Shown here in pieces: positions 44,578 to 56,524 of a stretch of DNA of 64,000 nucleotides (position 1 is its first letter; the number at the start of each line of letters is the position of its first letter). The stretch lies in contig OZ020253.1 of NCBI GenBank assembly GCA_963971285.1, positions 18,426,528-18,490,527 of the forward strand. Reading direction: 5' to 3'. The notes under the pieces are model-generated. The model worked only from the letters and a program-made list of their open reading frames with translations, ran no database searches and was not told where the DNA came from. This stretch comes from Astropecten irregularis. Lineage: Eukaryota > Echinodermata > Asteroidea > Paxillosida > Astropectinidae. Made by a program: the position numbers and the translations under genes.

Positions 44578-45404
44578 CTATAACAAATACAGGTTAACTG
44601 ATGTCATACCGTGGACACCGTCGCAAAGCCTCCCATTTGGACAACGTGATAATGACCCAGACGGTATATTCCAAGAGTAATTTCATACCATTCGAAAGCT
44701 CGTTTCCAGGCCAATTCCACTGGTAATGATATCTCGTTCAGAGGGGATTCATATGGCTCATCTCCCATTTTACGATGCCCAAAGACCGAAAATTAGCTTC
44801 CGTCCGGATATGCAAGGTCCAGACGCCCGGACAGCGAGGCGACAGACGGTGATAGCTAGCTTCGGGGGCCGGTGGAGGACCAGTTGTGATCTCATACAAC
44901 AAAACCATCAATCCTTAGGGGTAAAAATATAACACTTGCCCTCGAGTCTTTAGTCAAACTTTGATGATGCTTTCTTGTTGACCTTGTTATTAATAAACCT
45001 CTGACACGGTTTTCACGCCCATCTCCGCTGATTGTTCGGGACACGTCTGTACCTCGGGTGTTAATGGGACAGGAAGAGGCTTCGGATGTCCGTGATTTAT
45101 TCTCAAGTTATCTGGGTCGAAATGCATTCTACACACGAGGTCGAAAATCACAGATTGGCCGGCTTGGATAAGAGTGATTTATTGACATTAAATTTGTCAT
45201 GTTGAAGGATGCAGTAACGCCTAGTCAGGTGTCCGGGACATTACGTAAGAGAAAATTTTGCTTAGGGTTAGGTTAGGCTGTTTGTCACAACCAGTGAGAC
45301 CTGTCGGTGGGACTTGTCCAAACTTGGTTCAGGCAATGACATCGACAAATTTGGCATCGACAAATTTCGTGGCCCAGTGGTACAGTACTAGATGGTTTAT
45401 GGTG

Positions 45405-45610
45405 GGAGCTGCATCGAATGTATTTTGATTTGAAGCTTTCCATGGTGGAAGTATCGTAATAAAGTGAGCTTTCCAAGACACCATGTAAAATATCTTTTAT
45501 GGATGTGTGGTTCTGAAAAGAACCGGTGAGAAAAGTCTCGACGTTTCGGACAGTGTACTCCGGCCGTCCTCGGGAGAGTGAGTCTTTGTACGAACAAAAA
45601 TAATTGACTG
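45405..45610 (+). mobile_element. Foldback family D, degenerate copy
   Basis: GATTTGAAGCTTTCCATGGT and GTGTGGTTCTGAAAAGAACC match the family D ends at 41506-41535 (inverted) and 40447-40470; TCTCGACGTTTCGGACAGTG matches the D centre. One arm only. Confidence 0.55.
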
Positions 45611-45630
45611 TTGGGGACACCACCAACATA

Positions 45631-45765
45631 GGGCTGGATAGCTCAGTTGGTAGAGCGCCTGTGCGGTATTCAGGAGGTCGCCGGTTCGAATCCCGCTCCA
45701 ATCAATTTTTCTTCCGTTCACTTTTCAATGACTTTAAATTCAGTCAGTTTCCCTTGTGGTTATTT
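45631..45765 (+). mobile_element. tRNA-derived SINE family S1, best copy
   Basis: Starts GGCTGGATAGCTCAGTTGGT, then AGAGCGCCTGTGCGG and the B-box GGTTCGAATCCC, then CGCTCCAATC. In the other copies this last part reads CTCCAGTC, which pairs with the 5' GGCTGGA like a tRNA acceptor stem. The anticodon loop is not tRNA-like (no U33). The tail TTCACTTTTCAATGACTTTA ... TTTCCCTTGTGGTTATTT is shared with 36540. Confidence 0.72.
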
Positions 45766-46123
45766 GATGATGATATATAATGATTGCATTGTTTGTGCCA
45801 GAATTTCTCTCTACAAAAGAATCGCAGAACATGAAATGTTGAATGGCATCTGTAGACGTAAATTGGTTCTGGCTCTGCTAGCAGTCGTGATGATTCGGGG
45901 CTCTATCTTCCTTTATAGGGTGTTAGCCGATTACTGTTTAGCAGTGATGAGACATAAGATATGATACGTTTCTTCCATAAGACACCCATTATGGTTTCCA
46001 TTATGGCCTCGATATGGGATATGTGGCCAGGTTTTGCCCACACGGACCCCGTAATGGCTTTGCTACCTGGGTAGGCCCTCACACTGAAACTATATTGGGT
46101 CCGATTATCTTAACTTAGTACAT

Positions 46124-46267
46124 GAGTCGATTTCACCAAACTCATCGTAACTTACTATCAATCATATGACTTATTATGATTTGCAGCTTCAATTAAGTTG
46201 AAGGATCTGATGGGTTATCATTCGTATCTCGAGTTACGACGATCGTATGGCTTCGTAAAATCGACCC
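46124..46267 (+). mobile_element. MITE family A, copy 8
   Basis: GAGTCGATTTCACCAAACTC to TTCGTAAAATCGACCC; internal CTCGAGTTACGACGATCG. It lies beside, perhaps within, the degenerate tandem array that follows. Confidence 0.75.
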
Positions 46268-46289
46268 TTGGAGGATTAGACTGGGTCCC

Positions 46290-46875
46290 TAGTTCAGATC
46301 AAGGCAACAAATAATGCCTCTACCCTGTGGTGCAATGAAGCCACGCAGTCCCTCATGCTGAATCAAGACTGATGGTCTCTCCACAGTACAGATGATACTG
46401 GGATGGGTACCCATCTATCAGCAAGGCAATTCATGTCGCGGGGTGGGCACAAACCAGTCCCTCACGCTGAAACAAGGCTAATGGTCCATCAACAAGGAAA
46501 TTAGGACTGGAAGGGTACTACCTATTCCACAGCTAGGCAATTAATGCAATGCCCTTGTATGGTGTGGATAAGCCAGTCTCTCACACTGAAACAAGACTAA
46601 TGGTCCATCAACCGTGTTCAAAGGTGTAATTAGTACTGGGATGGGTAGGCCTACCTAGTCAAAGGCAATGCAACTATAAGGCGTCCCAGCCCATGTGATG
46701 TGGAGAGGCCACAGTCCCTCACGCAGAAACAAGACTGATGGTCTCTTCGCAACACTGATATGGCTATAGGACTACCCACTCCACAACTCGGAACTGGAGG
46801 AAGCAATATCAGATGCCTCCATCCCTATAGTGCGGAGAAACCAGTCCCTCTAACAAGACATGGGTCGACTCTCAC
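46290..46875. repeat. Degenerate tandem array, about 110-140 bp period
   Basis: The core CAGTCCCTCACGCTGAAACA recurs at 46346, 46455, 46574, 46712 and 46842, each followed by AAGACTGATGGTCT-type words and then GGGATGGGTA. Spacing varies (109, 119, 138, 130), so units have diverged by indels. Confidence 0.7.
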
Positions 46876-47168
46876 AGTACACATGGAAGGTTTATGTGTG
46901 GTTTCCACCTAGGCCATAAATGCCTACTTCCTATCCGATTTGTCCACAGATGGGTATGTAAACGCTCTTCATGAAACCATGGCTTCATAGCTCCATGATC
47001 AAATGCTGTCAATATAACACAAAATAGTCTACCAAGCATGCAGGTAAATATTGGTATAGTCACATCACGGGATATTTATGCACTCAGATGAGCGTACCAA
47101 GCAGCACTGTCCCTGGTGCGATCTGCAGTAGCCCTACATGCGTGACTGACACTACAGGGACGGGCATT

Positions 47169-47512
47169 TTAAAGGTATCATACTTTGATAATACAGATTC
47201 ATGGACAAAAATACCAAGACAGATACTAGTCATCTGTGAAAATTTCAGTCCCATACGGTGCCCTCTTTTTAGAAAACAGTGAAAAACAGCCATATTATTT
47301 CTTAAGTCTTTTCTCTTTTATTTTTGATCTTTTAAAAGATCACAAAGATTTTCGGTCGTTGTTTCACTAAATTCTGGATAGATACAGCATTTCAGGCAGA
47401 ATAAATTGAACGGTAGGTTTCTACCATCACCATCTTCATACCCTGTAAGTTATAGGTAAATCTGTTAACATGTCTGTTTCGGTATGCTACCAAAGTATGA
47501 TACTACCTTTAA
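47169..47512 (+). mobile_element. TTAA MITE family B, copy 5
   Basis: TTAAAGGTATCATACTTTGA to AAGTATGATACTACCTTTAA, TTAA on both sides; about 344 bp with the GATCTTTTAAAAGATC centre. Confidence 0.83.
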
Positions 47513-48167
47513 ACACGGAAAAAGATTCGACTTGGGCATGATACGTACGGTGTCTAGACCCAGTAAATGTTGCCCTATTAGCCGAGATACGACAGCTGTT
47601 ATATAAAGAAAGGAGAAAATCTTCCCTTTGAGCCGAGGCGCAGGCTAATGCTGCCTTGCTGTGCAACTGCACGTGATCAGCATCAAGTCTTATCCGTCGG
47701 CATTTAAAGGGACAGCGGTAGTCACAAATTCAGTTTAAGTTTTCGGCGTTTTGTAATGACATTATTACAATGAGAATATTCATCTTCATTTAAAGAAACA
47801 ATGTATCCATTTGTAATTATTCACGAGGATGCGTGGTTTATGTCAGGCAAAGTGGAATGCATGGACTGGTAACCCAGATCAAGTTCAATCTGTCAACCAC
47901 TGGACGATTGTGCCTGGTAACCGTGGACAATTTGGTGTACAGGTTACCAAGCGAAATCCGTCAGTAGGTGACAAATAGTCGCTGATCGAACTTATCGTCT
48001 TAGGGCCTATAGTTTTTCAAGTAGGAGTTCAGTCTACCCAAAAGTCCCACTCGCATTTTCAGGACCCATAATCATTTGACCAAGTTCAACGAGAGAGAAC
48101 GGTGACGGGTACCTGAAGGACAGACACAACACTAGGAAATGTATTACTGAATCTTGTCATGACACCA

Positions 48168-48263
48168 GGGTCGATTTCATCAAACTCATCTTGACTTATG
48201 ATGCTTGTAGCTCCTTCATAACTCGAGTTATTGTTGATCGTATGGTCATGTGAAATCGACCCC
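48168..48263 (+). mobile_element. MITE family A, copy 9 (internally deleted)
   Basis: GGGTCGATTTCATCAAACTC to GTGAAATCGACCCC but only about 96 bp; the centre is shortened. Confidence 0.7.
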
Positions 48264-48660
48264 ACGTATAATTATTTATACGAAATATATTGGCCTGCAT
48301 TCCCCTCACATCCCTTCTCTGGTGAATATGCTAATTTACTCGGGGGGTGTAATAACTTTAATGGAATGTTTGTGAGCGTACACCTCAACACCCACCCCCA
48401 CCCCAACACCCTTCCCCATCTCCTGGTCTTAATAATTAATAATTGTGCTTCCTTAGTGTGGTACAACAAAACAGTGCCGATTACGAATTCGTGTCACAGA
48501 AAATGTTCACTAAATTCTGGGTCACCCCATATACCGCTGAGAATTCCGCCAGTTGCAATATACATGTACATGAAATGCCTCTTACGTGTACAGCCTGTTT
48601 CTTCTACCGATGGAGTCACATTCAACAATAATCCATCGCCTTTACACCACACAGGCCAAA

Positions 48661-48815
48661 TTAAAGGTAATATCATACTTTGGTTTTTATCAAAGAAATA
48701 CAGATTCATGGGCAAAAATAACAAGACAGATACATCAGCAACAGTCATATGTGATATAATTTGCCCACGAATCTGTATTTCTTTGATCATAACCAAAGTA
48801 TGATGCTACCTTTAA
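48661..48815. mobile_element. TTAA MITE family B, copy 6, short palindromic derivative
   Basis: TTAAAGGTAATATCATACTT to AAGTATGATGCTACCTTTAA bounded by TTAA. Only about 155 bp: the two arms (about 60 bp each, with AAATACAGATTCATGGGC and its inverse) meet with most of the middle gone. Confidence 0.8.
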
Positions 48816-49061
48816 GCCCCACCCACGTGTATTATACATACCACTTGTCAATCGTGACCAAGTTTGACCGAGGCTCTTCGTGGTCACTTGATAAAAAGGC
48901 GTCATCCAATTGGTCAATGCGCACAGTTTGATTGAGAGGCCGGAAGGGTCCATTATTTCGTGTCTTGGTTAATACTTCGTTTTCCAATTAACTGAAACCA
49001 GTTTTGTGTATTGTATCAAGAAGTGGATTTCCAAAGACATCAGGTAACTCTGTTCATTTTC

Positions 49062-49127
49062 TACGGAGCTCCACGAGTGCCATTTTATGTGGTTATATAA
49101 GTGAAATGGCACTCGTGGAGCTCCGTA
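49062..49127. repeat. Perfect 24-bp stem hairpin
   Basis: Arm 49062-49085 (starts TACGGAGCTCCACGAGTGCC) is exactly complementary to arm 49104-49127, with an 18-base loop. No other copy was seen in the window. It could be a small foldback element or, less likely, a small-RNA precursor. Confidence 0.8.
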
Positions 49128-50990
49128 ATTTTATTTCATGTTTTTGCTTGTTTGTTGTGGGTTTTTTGTGTTTTTTTGCAATCATTTTTTGTGCAAGAAC
49201 AGAAGCCGTCAATGTATGCACAATGCCAACGGTATCATTCACTCCCGGAGCACGATTCTGATTCGTGGGCGATATGCATCACTGATTCTTCTGGACATGA
49301 CCGCCTAAAAGAAGAAAAAGTGACAAGTACGTGCTTGGCGTCTATAATTATAAGCTCCTGCTTCACGCATTATAGTGTGTACAGGGTGTATAGGCCTACA
49401 TGTATAAATAAAGCTACGTAACCTGCATTGACAGTACATGCAATTCATTGCGTGTCTGATGAAAATCAAGGCGTTCAATCTTCTTTTCATCTGCGTAACA
49501 TAATTATTCAAGTACAGCTCCGGGGAAGGATTTATAATTTTTGTTAAAGCCACTTGTTTCTATTTTTTGGGACATTTTGTCGACATCCGTGGGCAGTGGC
49601 TCGCTCTATATCTACCGAACCACTTCACAAGCGAGTGAGCAATCCAATGACGTCATAATAATCCCAACATGCATCGCGTTTCCGATTGGTGGAAACGTCT
49701 TTTTTCAGTAGGGATGGAAATAATGTGCTGTTTTATATCTGTGTAGCAATTGCATTGCAGCTGCTCTTATACGTTTCTTGACTGATGTCTATTCATTACC
49801 AGATTGTAGCAATGCCGCTCCAAACTTGACAGGGACGTATTAATGGATAGGGAACTGAATAAAACATTCCTGTAACCTTATAGCTGTTTTGAGTAAGGCA
49901 CTGTCACATGAACCCCATAGGACGGGCGAAGTCATGCTACAATGCATCGCGAAGTGAACGCCAATATGACCGGGATGTAAGTGATTCTGGTCCGGACTCG
50001 GTTTCAGCTGACGATGTAGGCCCTATACAATTTCAAATGCCTTTAACATCAACTGGAAAGACTGCTAAACATTATACAGACTCAAAGCATGCACTGTTTG
50101 AACCAAATCAATTAGAGTGTTATTCCAGAAATGAAGCATAGGCCAACATTGCCCGATATACCCATAACCTACAGCAGCGAGGAAATAGGCGAAATTTGTT
50201 TACATCATGGAGGAAGGAAGTAGACCTACCTTGAAGGAAGTAGGCCTACCTTCCTTCATGTTTAAATGGAGGCAACGCCAACGGAGTATGATTATACCTG
50301 AAGAAATATACAGCGATAGCTATCTTGCCTGGACTACCTAAACTCTTGACAACCACACACAATGTCCTCATCGTCTTTAATTGCCAGCCTCTCCCAAGAA
50401 GACGCCATCGATTTATAATTCAAGATGAAACTGATATGACTTGATGGGCCCTGTGAGTGGTTGATTTTGGAAGGGAGGGGAAGCTGTCGGGTTGATGAGA
50501 GATGGTTGTCTTCATGACGCTGATCGGGGGAAGAGATGGAAGGCAGGGAGGGGGTAGCTTGGAGTTACGGGTGGGGTCAGGGAACTAGAGGGCCTCGGTC
50601 ACTGAGTGCCCACAAAGCAGGTGCACGTCTGTCATTAATTTGGACATGAACTGACCATTAATTGGACATCAGTCAAAAGGATTGCTCATCACGTGAAGTA
50701 ACAGTTTTGAGCAATTTAATTGGTCATTATTATATTGCCTTCAGGTCGCAAAATTTTCCACCGTTTCCATATTATTTTTGATTAAAAAAAGCTTAATATA
50801 CCTAAGGTTATTATCGTCTGCGATTGGCCCCCTATGAGGCGTTCTCGGAATGTACAAGAGCAATATTGAGCACGGATTACCCACCTTGTGGAGCGCCATA
50901 GCTGCATGACAGGGTGTGCAACTGTGTATAGAATATACTACAGATCCAAGGATCGTTGGTTCCGGACAAACACTTTTTGTTGAGAACTGC

Positions 50991-51054
50991 TTAAAGGTAG
51001 TATCATACTTTGGTTTTTATTCAAGAAATGTAAATTCATGGGCAAAAATATGTA
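50991..51054 (+). mobile_element. TTAA MITE family B, copy 7, left end only
   Basis: TTAAAGGTAGTATCATACTT then GGTTTTTATTCAAGAAATG and ATTCATGGGCAAAAATAT; similarity stops near 51054. Confidence 0.7.
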
Positions 51055-51154
51055 CACCGTATACCACTGATACGCATGGCTTTGCATTCACCAGAAGTAG
51101 TCAAGAAGATTTACTAGTTGGGATGGTTTCAAGGGAGTATTACATTTAACACCA

Positions 51155-51340
51155 GTGATTGGGGACGGTTATGAAGTCTCTCGCTGTGGGTGGCGATATC
51201 TGTGTCCTTAGGCAAGACACTTTATCAAAACTGTTTCCCCGACATGAGGTTAAGTTCATGGGAGATTAAAGGAAAGGTTTTATTGTTATGCCTTGGGAAC
51301 CTCATCGCAGCTGGGGCTATAGCCTAGGATAAATTGGGAG
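51155..51340 (+). mobile_element. Possible SINE body fragment
   Basis: GTGTCCTTAGGCAAGACACT resembles the TCCTTGGGCAAGAT body motif of the SINE at 29745, and GAACCTCATCGCAGCTGGGG follows. No tRNA-like head seen. Confidence 0.35.
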
Positions 51341-51426
51341 TGTTCGTCGGTTGCTCAAAAATTTAATGTGCCAGATATACGGGGCTATGATTACGAGTCC
51401 CGCGTGAGTTATTACTTCGATCGTCA

Positions 51427-51780
51427 TTAAAGGTAACATAATATTGTTAAAGAAATGCAGATGAGCAAAACTATCAAGGACGATACAGTAACAGTCATCT
51501 GTGATAATTTCAGTCCCAAACGGTGCCCACTTTTTGAGAAAACAGTGAAAAACGCTCGCAGTATGTTTTTCTTTTAATCTTTTTAACGTTATTTTTGGTC
51601 TTTTAAAAGATCCAAAAATGTTTTGGTCACTGGTTTTACTCTTTCCTGGATAAATACACCATTTCATACAGACAATTTAAACGGTATGTTTCTACCGTCA
51701 CCATCTGTATACCCTGTAAGTTACGGATAAATCTGTGAAGATCTCTGTTTCGGTATGTTACCAAAGTACTAGTAGAGTAT
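51427..51780 (+). mobile_element. TTAA MITE family B, copy 8
   Basis: Left end TTAAAGGTAACATAATATTG; internal ACAGTAACAGTCATCTGTGA and GGTCTTTTAAAAGATCC. Right end degraded after TATGTTACCAAAGTACTAG. Confidence 0.75.
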
Positions 51781-52842
51781 GAAAATATGTAGGCCTACAC
51801 AAAACATGAACATGCAACGAAACGCAGCACCCAAGTATAGGCCCTACAGGTTTGTAACACTACGATTTTCTACCAAGCATGCAGCTGCAACGGATGAATT
51901 AAGAGAGAGGGCCTAGGCTTGGTATTACAGATTCAAGACTATCGTCATAACAGAGTTTAGGCCTTGAAGGTATAAAATAATACCTGGGTCGGTCCTACAC
52001 TTGGCATTTTAGTCAGTATATCTTGCCTCGTTGATGCATATACGAGGTTGTCGTGGGTTTACAAGCACGACTGGGAAGAAAAAGCGACTGGGCTGGATTC
52101 AATCGTTCAGGTATGGAGCATTTTAGGCCTTGCAGTTATAATAAGTGGGTGGATGATGACGCACGGTATATAGACGGAGCTGAGCCTGAGAGCAAGGGGT
52201 ACGACCGGGGGTACTATCCGGGTACACCTGCAACGCCGGCCCCGGCCGCGTCTCTAGCTCTGCACGTAGCTGGAAGAAGCAAGGTTGTTATTGCTTTAAG
52301 ACATCATTGGCTTATAAACCACGACTTGGCCGACTTGTTATCCTACACAAGGCCCGCTAGAAAGCCATCTTGGATTAGAGCACAATATCTAATGCACCAA
52401 TTGGCATTATTTCAAGTGCCCTTTTTTCACCATGCATGACCCCATCTTCCCAATACACTCTGCATTCAAATCAGTGTTCGGTGCTGTATATTTGAATTTA
52501 AGATGCGCTGTCGGTATTTTGTTTTGTTTTCTGTTTGCTTCTTCTCTTTGTCTTTCTTTTTTCTTTTTATTCAGCTGGATATCAAAGCGAAGAAATTGAT
52601 TAACTGTGTCGATAGCTTTGTAGGATTATAGCACAAAATAATGTAGGAGCCTCACAATGATTATATCATCTTAAGGAAAAAGAAAAAACAATGAAGTTAT
52701 AATTCCAAAGGTTATCATTGACTATCTACATGTACAAGTTATTGACGCACGTGATGACCAATCAGAAAAGTTTGAGGCTCGCGCATGCGCATTTATCGAG
52801 CCTAATTATAGGACACTGTTTACTTGGCCAACACTACAACCA

Positions 52843-53087
52843 GGGGCCAATTTCACGGAGCTGCTCAGCACAAAAATTTGCTTAGCACAAAAATGTCTCG
52901 CCCAATAAAACAAACCAACGTTAAGATTTCATTTGATATTCGTGGTCAGTGAACAACAGCCAAAGAACTATCACAAGTGATAGAGCACACAAGTCATGGA
53001 AATATGGTTGTAACTCCTGTTTTTATTAAGACAGAAATGTCATGCTTAGCAAATGTTTGTGCCGAGCAGCTCTATGAAATTGGCCCC
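52843..53087. mobile_element. Foldback MITE family E, copy 2
   Basis: GGGGCCAATTTCACGGAGCT and AGCTCTATGAAATTGGCCCC as inverted ends; inner ATTTGCTTAGCAC and ATGCTTAGCAAATG; centre AACTATCACAAGTGAT matches copy 1 in inverse. Confidence 0.75.
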
Positions 53088-53389
53088 TGGTTATAATTGG
53101 AAAGTGACGTCATCCTTCAATTCGCACGTCACTCAACGTTCTATAATTCATGCGAACTAATTTTCTGCGCCCAGAAAGAAAATTTTGATTGCAAATGACC
53201 TACATAATAGTCAACCTAGCCAACTAATGGTCAACCTACCGTGAAATGCCGACACTATTAGTTGATTCTTTGGCCAATGGTGAGTTTGCCCACACCATTC
53301 AATGCATTTCAGCTGCATTGTCCACGCTTTGCAAAATTTTAAATATTATTGACCAGTACAGAGAGATGGTGTGTAGCCTACAACTAATT

Positions 53390-53731
53390 TGCTTTGGTTT
53401 TGTCAAAGAAAGTGAAGATTCGTGGGCAAAAATATAATACCAAGAAAGATACAGTTACAGTCATGCATGTGTGAAATTCCCAGTTCCATACGATGCCCAC
53501 CTTTTGAAAGTGAAAAATCCACGGTATTTTTAAATATTTTCACAGGATTTTTGATCTTCCGAATATCAAAATAAGTTTTTGGTCAATTGGTTTTACTCTG
53601 GTGTTGGATACATATTATACAGCATTTCAGACAGAACAATGTTAATGGTCGTATGTTTCTACCGTATAGGTCAATCTATGAAGATGCCTGTTTTGGTATG
53701 CTACCAAAGTATGATACTGTAATACCTTTAA
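53390..53731 (+). mobile_element. TTAA MITE family B, copy 9 (left end worn)
   Basis: GCTTTGGTTTTGTCAAAGAA to TGATACTGTAATACCTTTAA. Its right TTAA (53728-53731) is also the left TTAA of the next copy. Confidence 0.72.
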
Positions 53732-54082
53732 AGGTATATTGGTAAAAAAAAGATACCGGCAAAAAATATCAAGGAAGATATACAGTAACACACATCTGTG
53801 AAAAATTTCAGTCCCATACGGTGCCCATTTTTTTAGAAAACAGTGAAAGCAGCCACAGTATTTCTTAAGTCTTTTCTCTTTTATTTTTGATCTTTTAAAA
53901 GATCAAACGATTTTCGGTCGTTGTTTTACTAAATTCTGGATAAATACACCATTTCAGGCGGAAAACGTTAACGGTAGGTTTCTACTAGCATCATCTTCAT
54001 ACCCTGTAAGTTATACGTAAATCTGTGAACATTTCTGTTTTGGTTTGTATGATTGTTTTGGTAAGTATGATACTACCTTTAA
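53728..54082 (+). mobile_element. TTAA MITE family B, copy 10
   Basis: TTAAAGGTATATTGG to AAGTATGATACTACCTTTAA, TTAA at both ends; internal TTTTAGAAAACAGTGAAAGC and GATCTTTTAAAAGATC. Direct tandem neighbour of copy 9. Confidence 0.8.
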
Positions 54083-56000
54083 GCGGGTTTTTTTTTCAAT
54101 ATGGCGGTTGAAAATTGTTTACCGGTAGGCGTATACGCCTACGTGTATGGAAATCTGTCTGAATCGTTTTGGAATTTGAAAACAAATGCCCACTCGTTCA
54201 AAGGCGAACTCATAACCGACTTTATATAGAAACAAAAATCCCACTTCAAATTTAAAGACATCATAACAGATAAGTCCAGCTGAAGTGCATTGACGCACAA
54301 TCGGGCTTTGAATAGGCCTTACGTTCAAATTTGACCAACCGAGGAAATAAAACGTACAGCCCACACACTCAATAGCTCAAACATACTTTCGCAATTTTGC
54401 TGCAATTTGTTTTTCATTTGTGAGAAGGAAACTTTTTTTTTTATTCCTGAGGAGAATTTCTGAGAATCATTTATCAGTGTCAACAACAGATGTCAACGAC
54501 AAGGCCGGGGTACACTTGCAGCGAGTTAACAAGAAAATCCAGTCCGTTCAAAATGAATTTTTGTCGGTAGGCTGACAGGTGGGCAGATGGTGAATAGATA
54601 AGACTCCTCGATCACTCGTAAAACACAATAACTTGTGCTCCGTGTCACTTTCCATTTTAAAATGTGTACTTTTTATTCACTCGATAACAAATCTCTCTCT
54701 CTATTTGTATAAACAAGAAAAATAATACATCCCAAATATAAGGGTTTCCTTCAAATCTCAAAGCTAAATGACAATCTGCAAGTCATATGAACAACACATA
54801 TATACAGAAATCTATACTAAATTTGTTTACAGCTTATAATACACTGTACAGTGTTAGCTCTTGAGAAAAGAACAGCTCGGGGCTACGGCTCGATACGTCT
54901 GTTTGAGGTCCCGTAGGGGAAAGCACACGTTTTCGATCTAAATGGCGGAGCCTCAGACCAAGCCATTGTAAGACACTACACAACGACGCCCCAAAGGCCC
55001 CAACATATTTTAATGTGCATTATAAGCACAGATATCGATTTATAAACCGAATAACAGACACTGTCGGGTGTCGTGACACAATTTTGTTTTGTTGTGTCTT
55101 AGTGTATAATCAAATTTCATTCATAAAGCTTATGGTCAGGTGTGACTATTTTCCCTTTACCTATCTTCCCTTAATATTTACTTGGTAGGCCCTTACGATA
55201 TTACTGGACTTTTGGTATACCTCACTTTCAAACTTCACAGACTCCAGGAAAGTGCTTTCTTAGCTTTCGTTTACTTATATCTGCCTTACATGTTAATTAT
55301 TTCAACTTCGACCTTTTGGTTAGAGTATACATTTTTTATTCGACCCTTGATTTTGACCGTGTTAAATTTTCCATGCTTTCTCGCTGCCGATGCTGATGCT
55401 AAGCAGCTCAATAACTAATGAGACGCTTAAAATAAATCCGCACAATATGAATAAATAAATTCCAGTCAAAAATGAATGCCAACACGGATGACGGCGTCTC
55501 TTAACGGAGCCGGCCGTCCGTGAGTCTGGGCACGGCTGTAGTTGTGTTCCTTAAACACGGACCCAAACTGCACCGAGGGAGTCTTTATTCTTGCGGAGCG
55601 GGTTAGGATAATGGCTGTGATCAATATTTGATGGGCGGCCTCGAAGCTGGAGAGAAAAGGCAGGGGTACTCTTTATGAGAAAGGGGGGATGATATGGCAA
55701 CTGTCTTATTATGGTGTGATTTGTCTTCTTGGCGTCTGGGGTTCCTTTATATGAAGGGGCAGGGGGAGGGGGGCATTACGGAGGACCCTGCTGCTCTCTT
55801 GGACCAGACGGACTCCACTAACGATGGTCATGATGATAATGATGGTTCAGGCTCAATTGACCAAGACATCACCGTCGAAAGGCTTACAGGCTAATTATGA
55901 AAGTGAATCTTGGACCGACTACTTGAAACGGTTGGGATGGCCCAACCATGCTCTGAACTAGGTGATTAGGCACCTGATTAATGAATGGGGAGTACACCGA

Positions 56001-56295
56001 GGCCCAATTTCACTTTCATGGAATTCATTACGGCCTATTTTATGCATTGATACAAGTGAAATCTATTTCATAAAATCCTTAAGCAAGACTTAATCGGCGC
56101 TTAATCGTTTAGCGAAGAATTCCAAGGGCTTGATTTTTTTAAATGATAATGCTCTGCATTCTGCTTAAAGTCCTTCTTAGGGTAGCGTGAAAGAAATTTC
56201 TCCCGTGAAATACACTATTAACCGTAGGCAAAAAAGTCTGCTATTGCAAGCGAGGAATTTTTGCTAACGGTAACGGATTCCATGAAATTGGGCCC
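56001..56295. mobile_element. Foldback MITE family E, divergent copy 3
   Basis: GGCCCAATTTCACTTTCATG and CATGAAATTGGGCCC are inverted ends. The middle, with GACTTAATCGGCGCTTAATC, differs from copies 1 and 2. It lies 120 bp downstream of the IFT74 stop codon, so it probably falls in the 3' untranslated region or its immediate flank. Confidence 0.6.
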
Positions 56296-56414
56296 TGGAA
56301 TCGTCAGCCTATTATTAAGGACACACAGCAATGACCATATACTGTACAGTAGTTGCTTCTAGCTCAAGTGCAGGATGATGATATGGGTACGGTGGCCTGT
56401 ACAGGACATCATTT

Positions 56415-56524
56415 TCAGCGTTGGGCTCCACGGGCCAGACTATCCTGCAGCAGCTTGTTGTACTCGCCGATCTGAGTCTTGACGTTGACCAGAAGAGGGC
56501 GGTAGTCACTTTCCATGCTCTTGG
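56415..56524 (-). CDS. IFT74: IFT74 terminal exon with stop
   Basis: 110 bp encoding [20 protein letters not shown] then [15 protein letters not shown] and TGA at 56417-56415. It matches the ESDYQPIKKNVTKQIAEYN end of IFT74. Acceptor ATTGCAG. The human protein ends at almost the same point. Confidence 0.94.

Larger units (their letters stand above)
32318..56414. other. Intergenic region between nAChR and IFT74
   Basis: About 24 kb without a recognised gene. Repeats listed separately occupy much of it: family A, B, D and E MITEs, SINEs, a nested insertion, a degenerate tandem array and a perfect hairpin. The remainder (for example 32400-34000, 41580-44100, 48830-50980 and 54090-55990) is AT-rich single-copy-looking DNA in which I see no exon or family motif. 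A GGGGGATATATCCCCCC palindromic patch lies near 39272-39290. The left end may hold the nAChR promoter. Confidence 0.5.

Noticed and set aside
45631..45703. Functional tRNA gene
   Set aside because: D- and T-arms are present but the anticodon loop lacks U33 and stems have mismatches. Related copies with a shared 3' tail show it is a SINE head.
52053..52439. 128-codon plus-strand frame
   Set aside because: No domain or homologue recognised; likely chance in a locally GC-richer patch.
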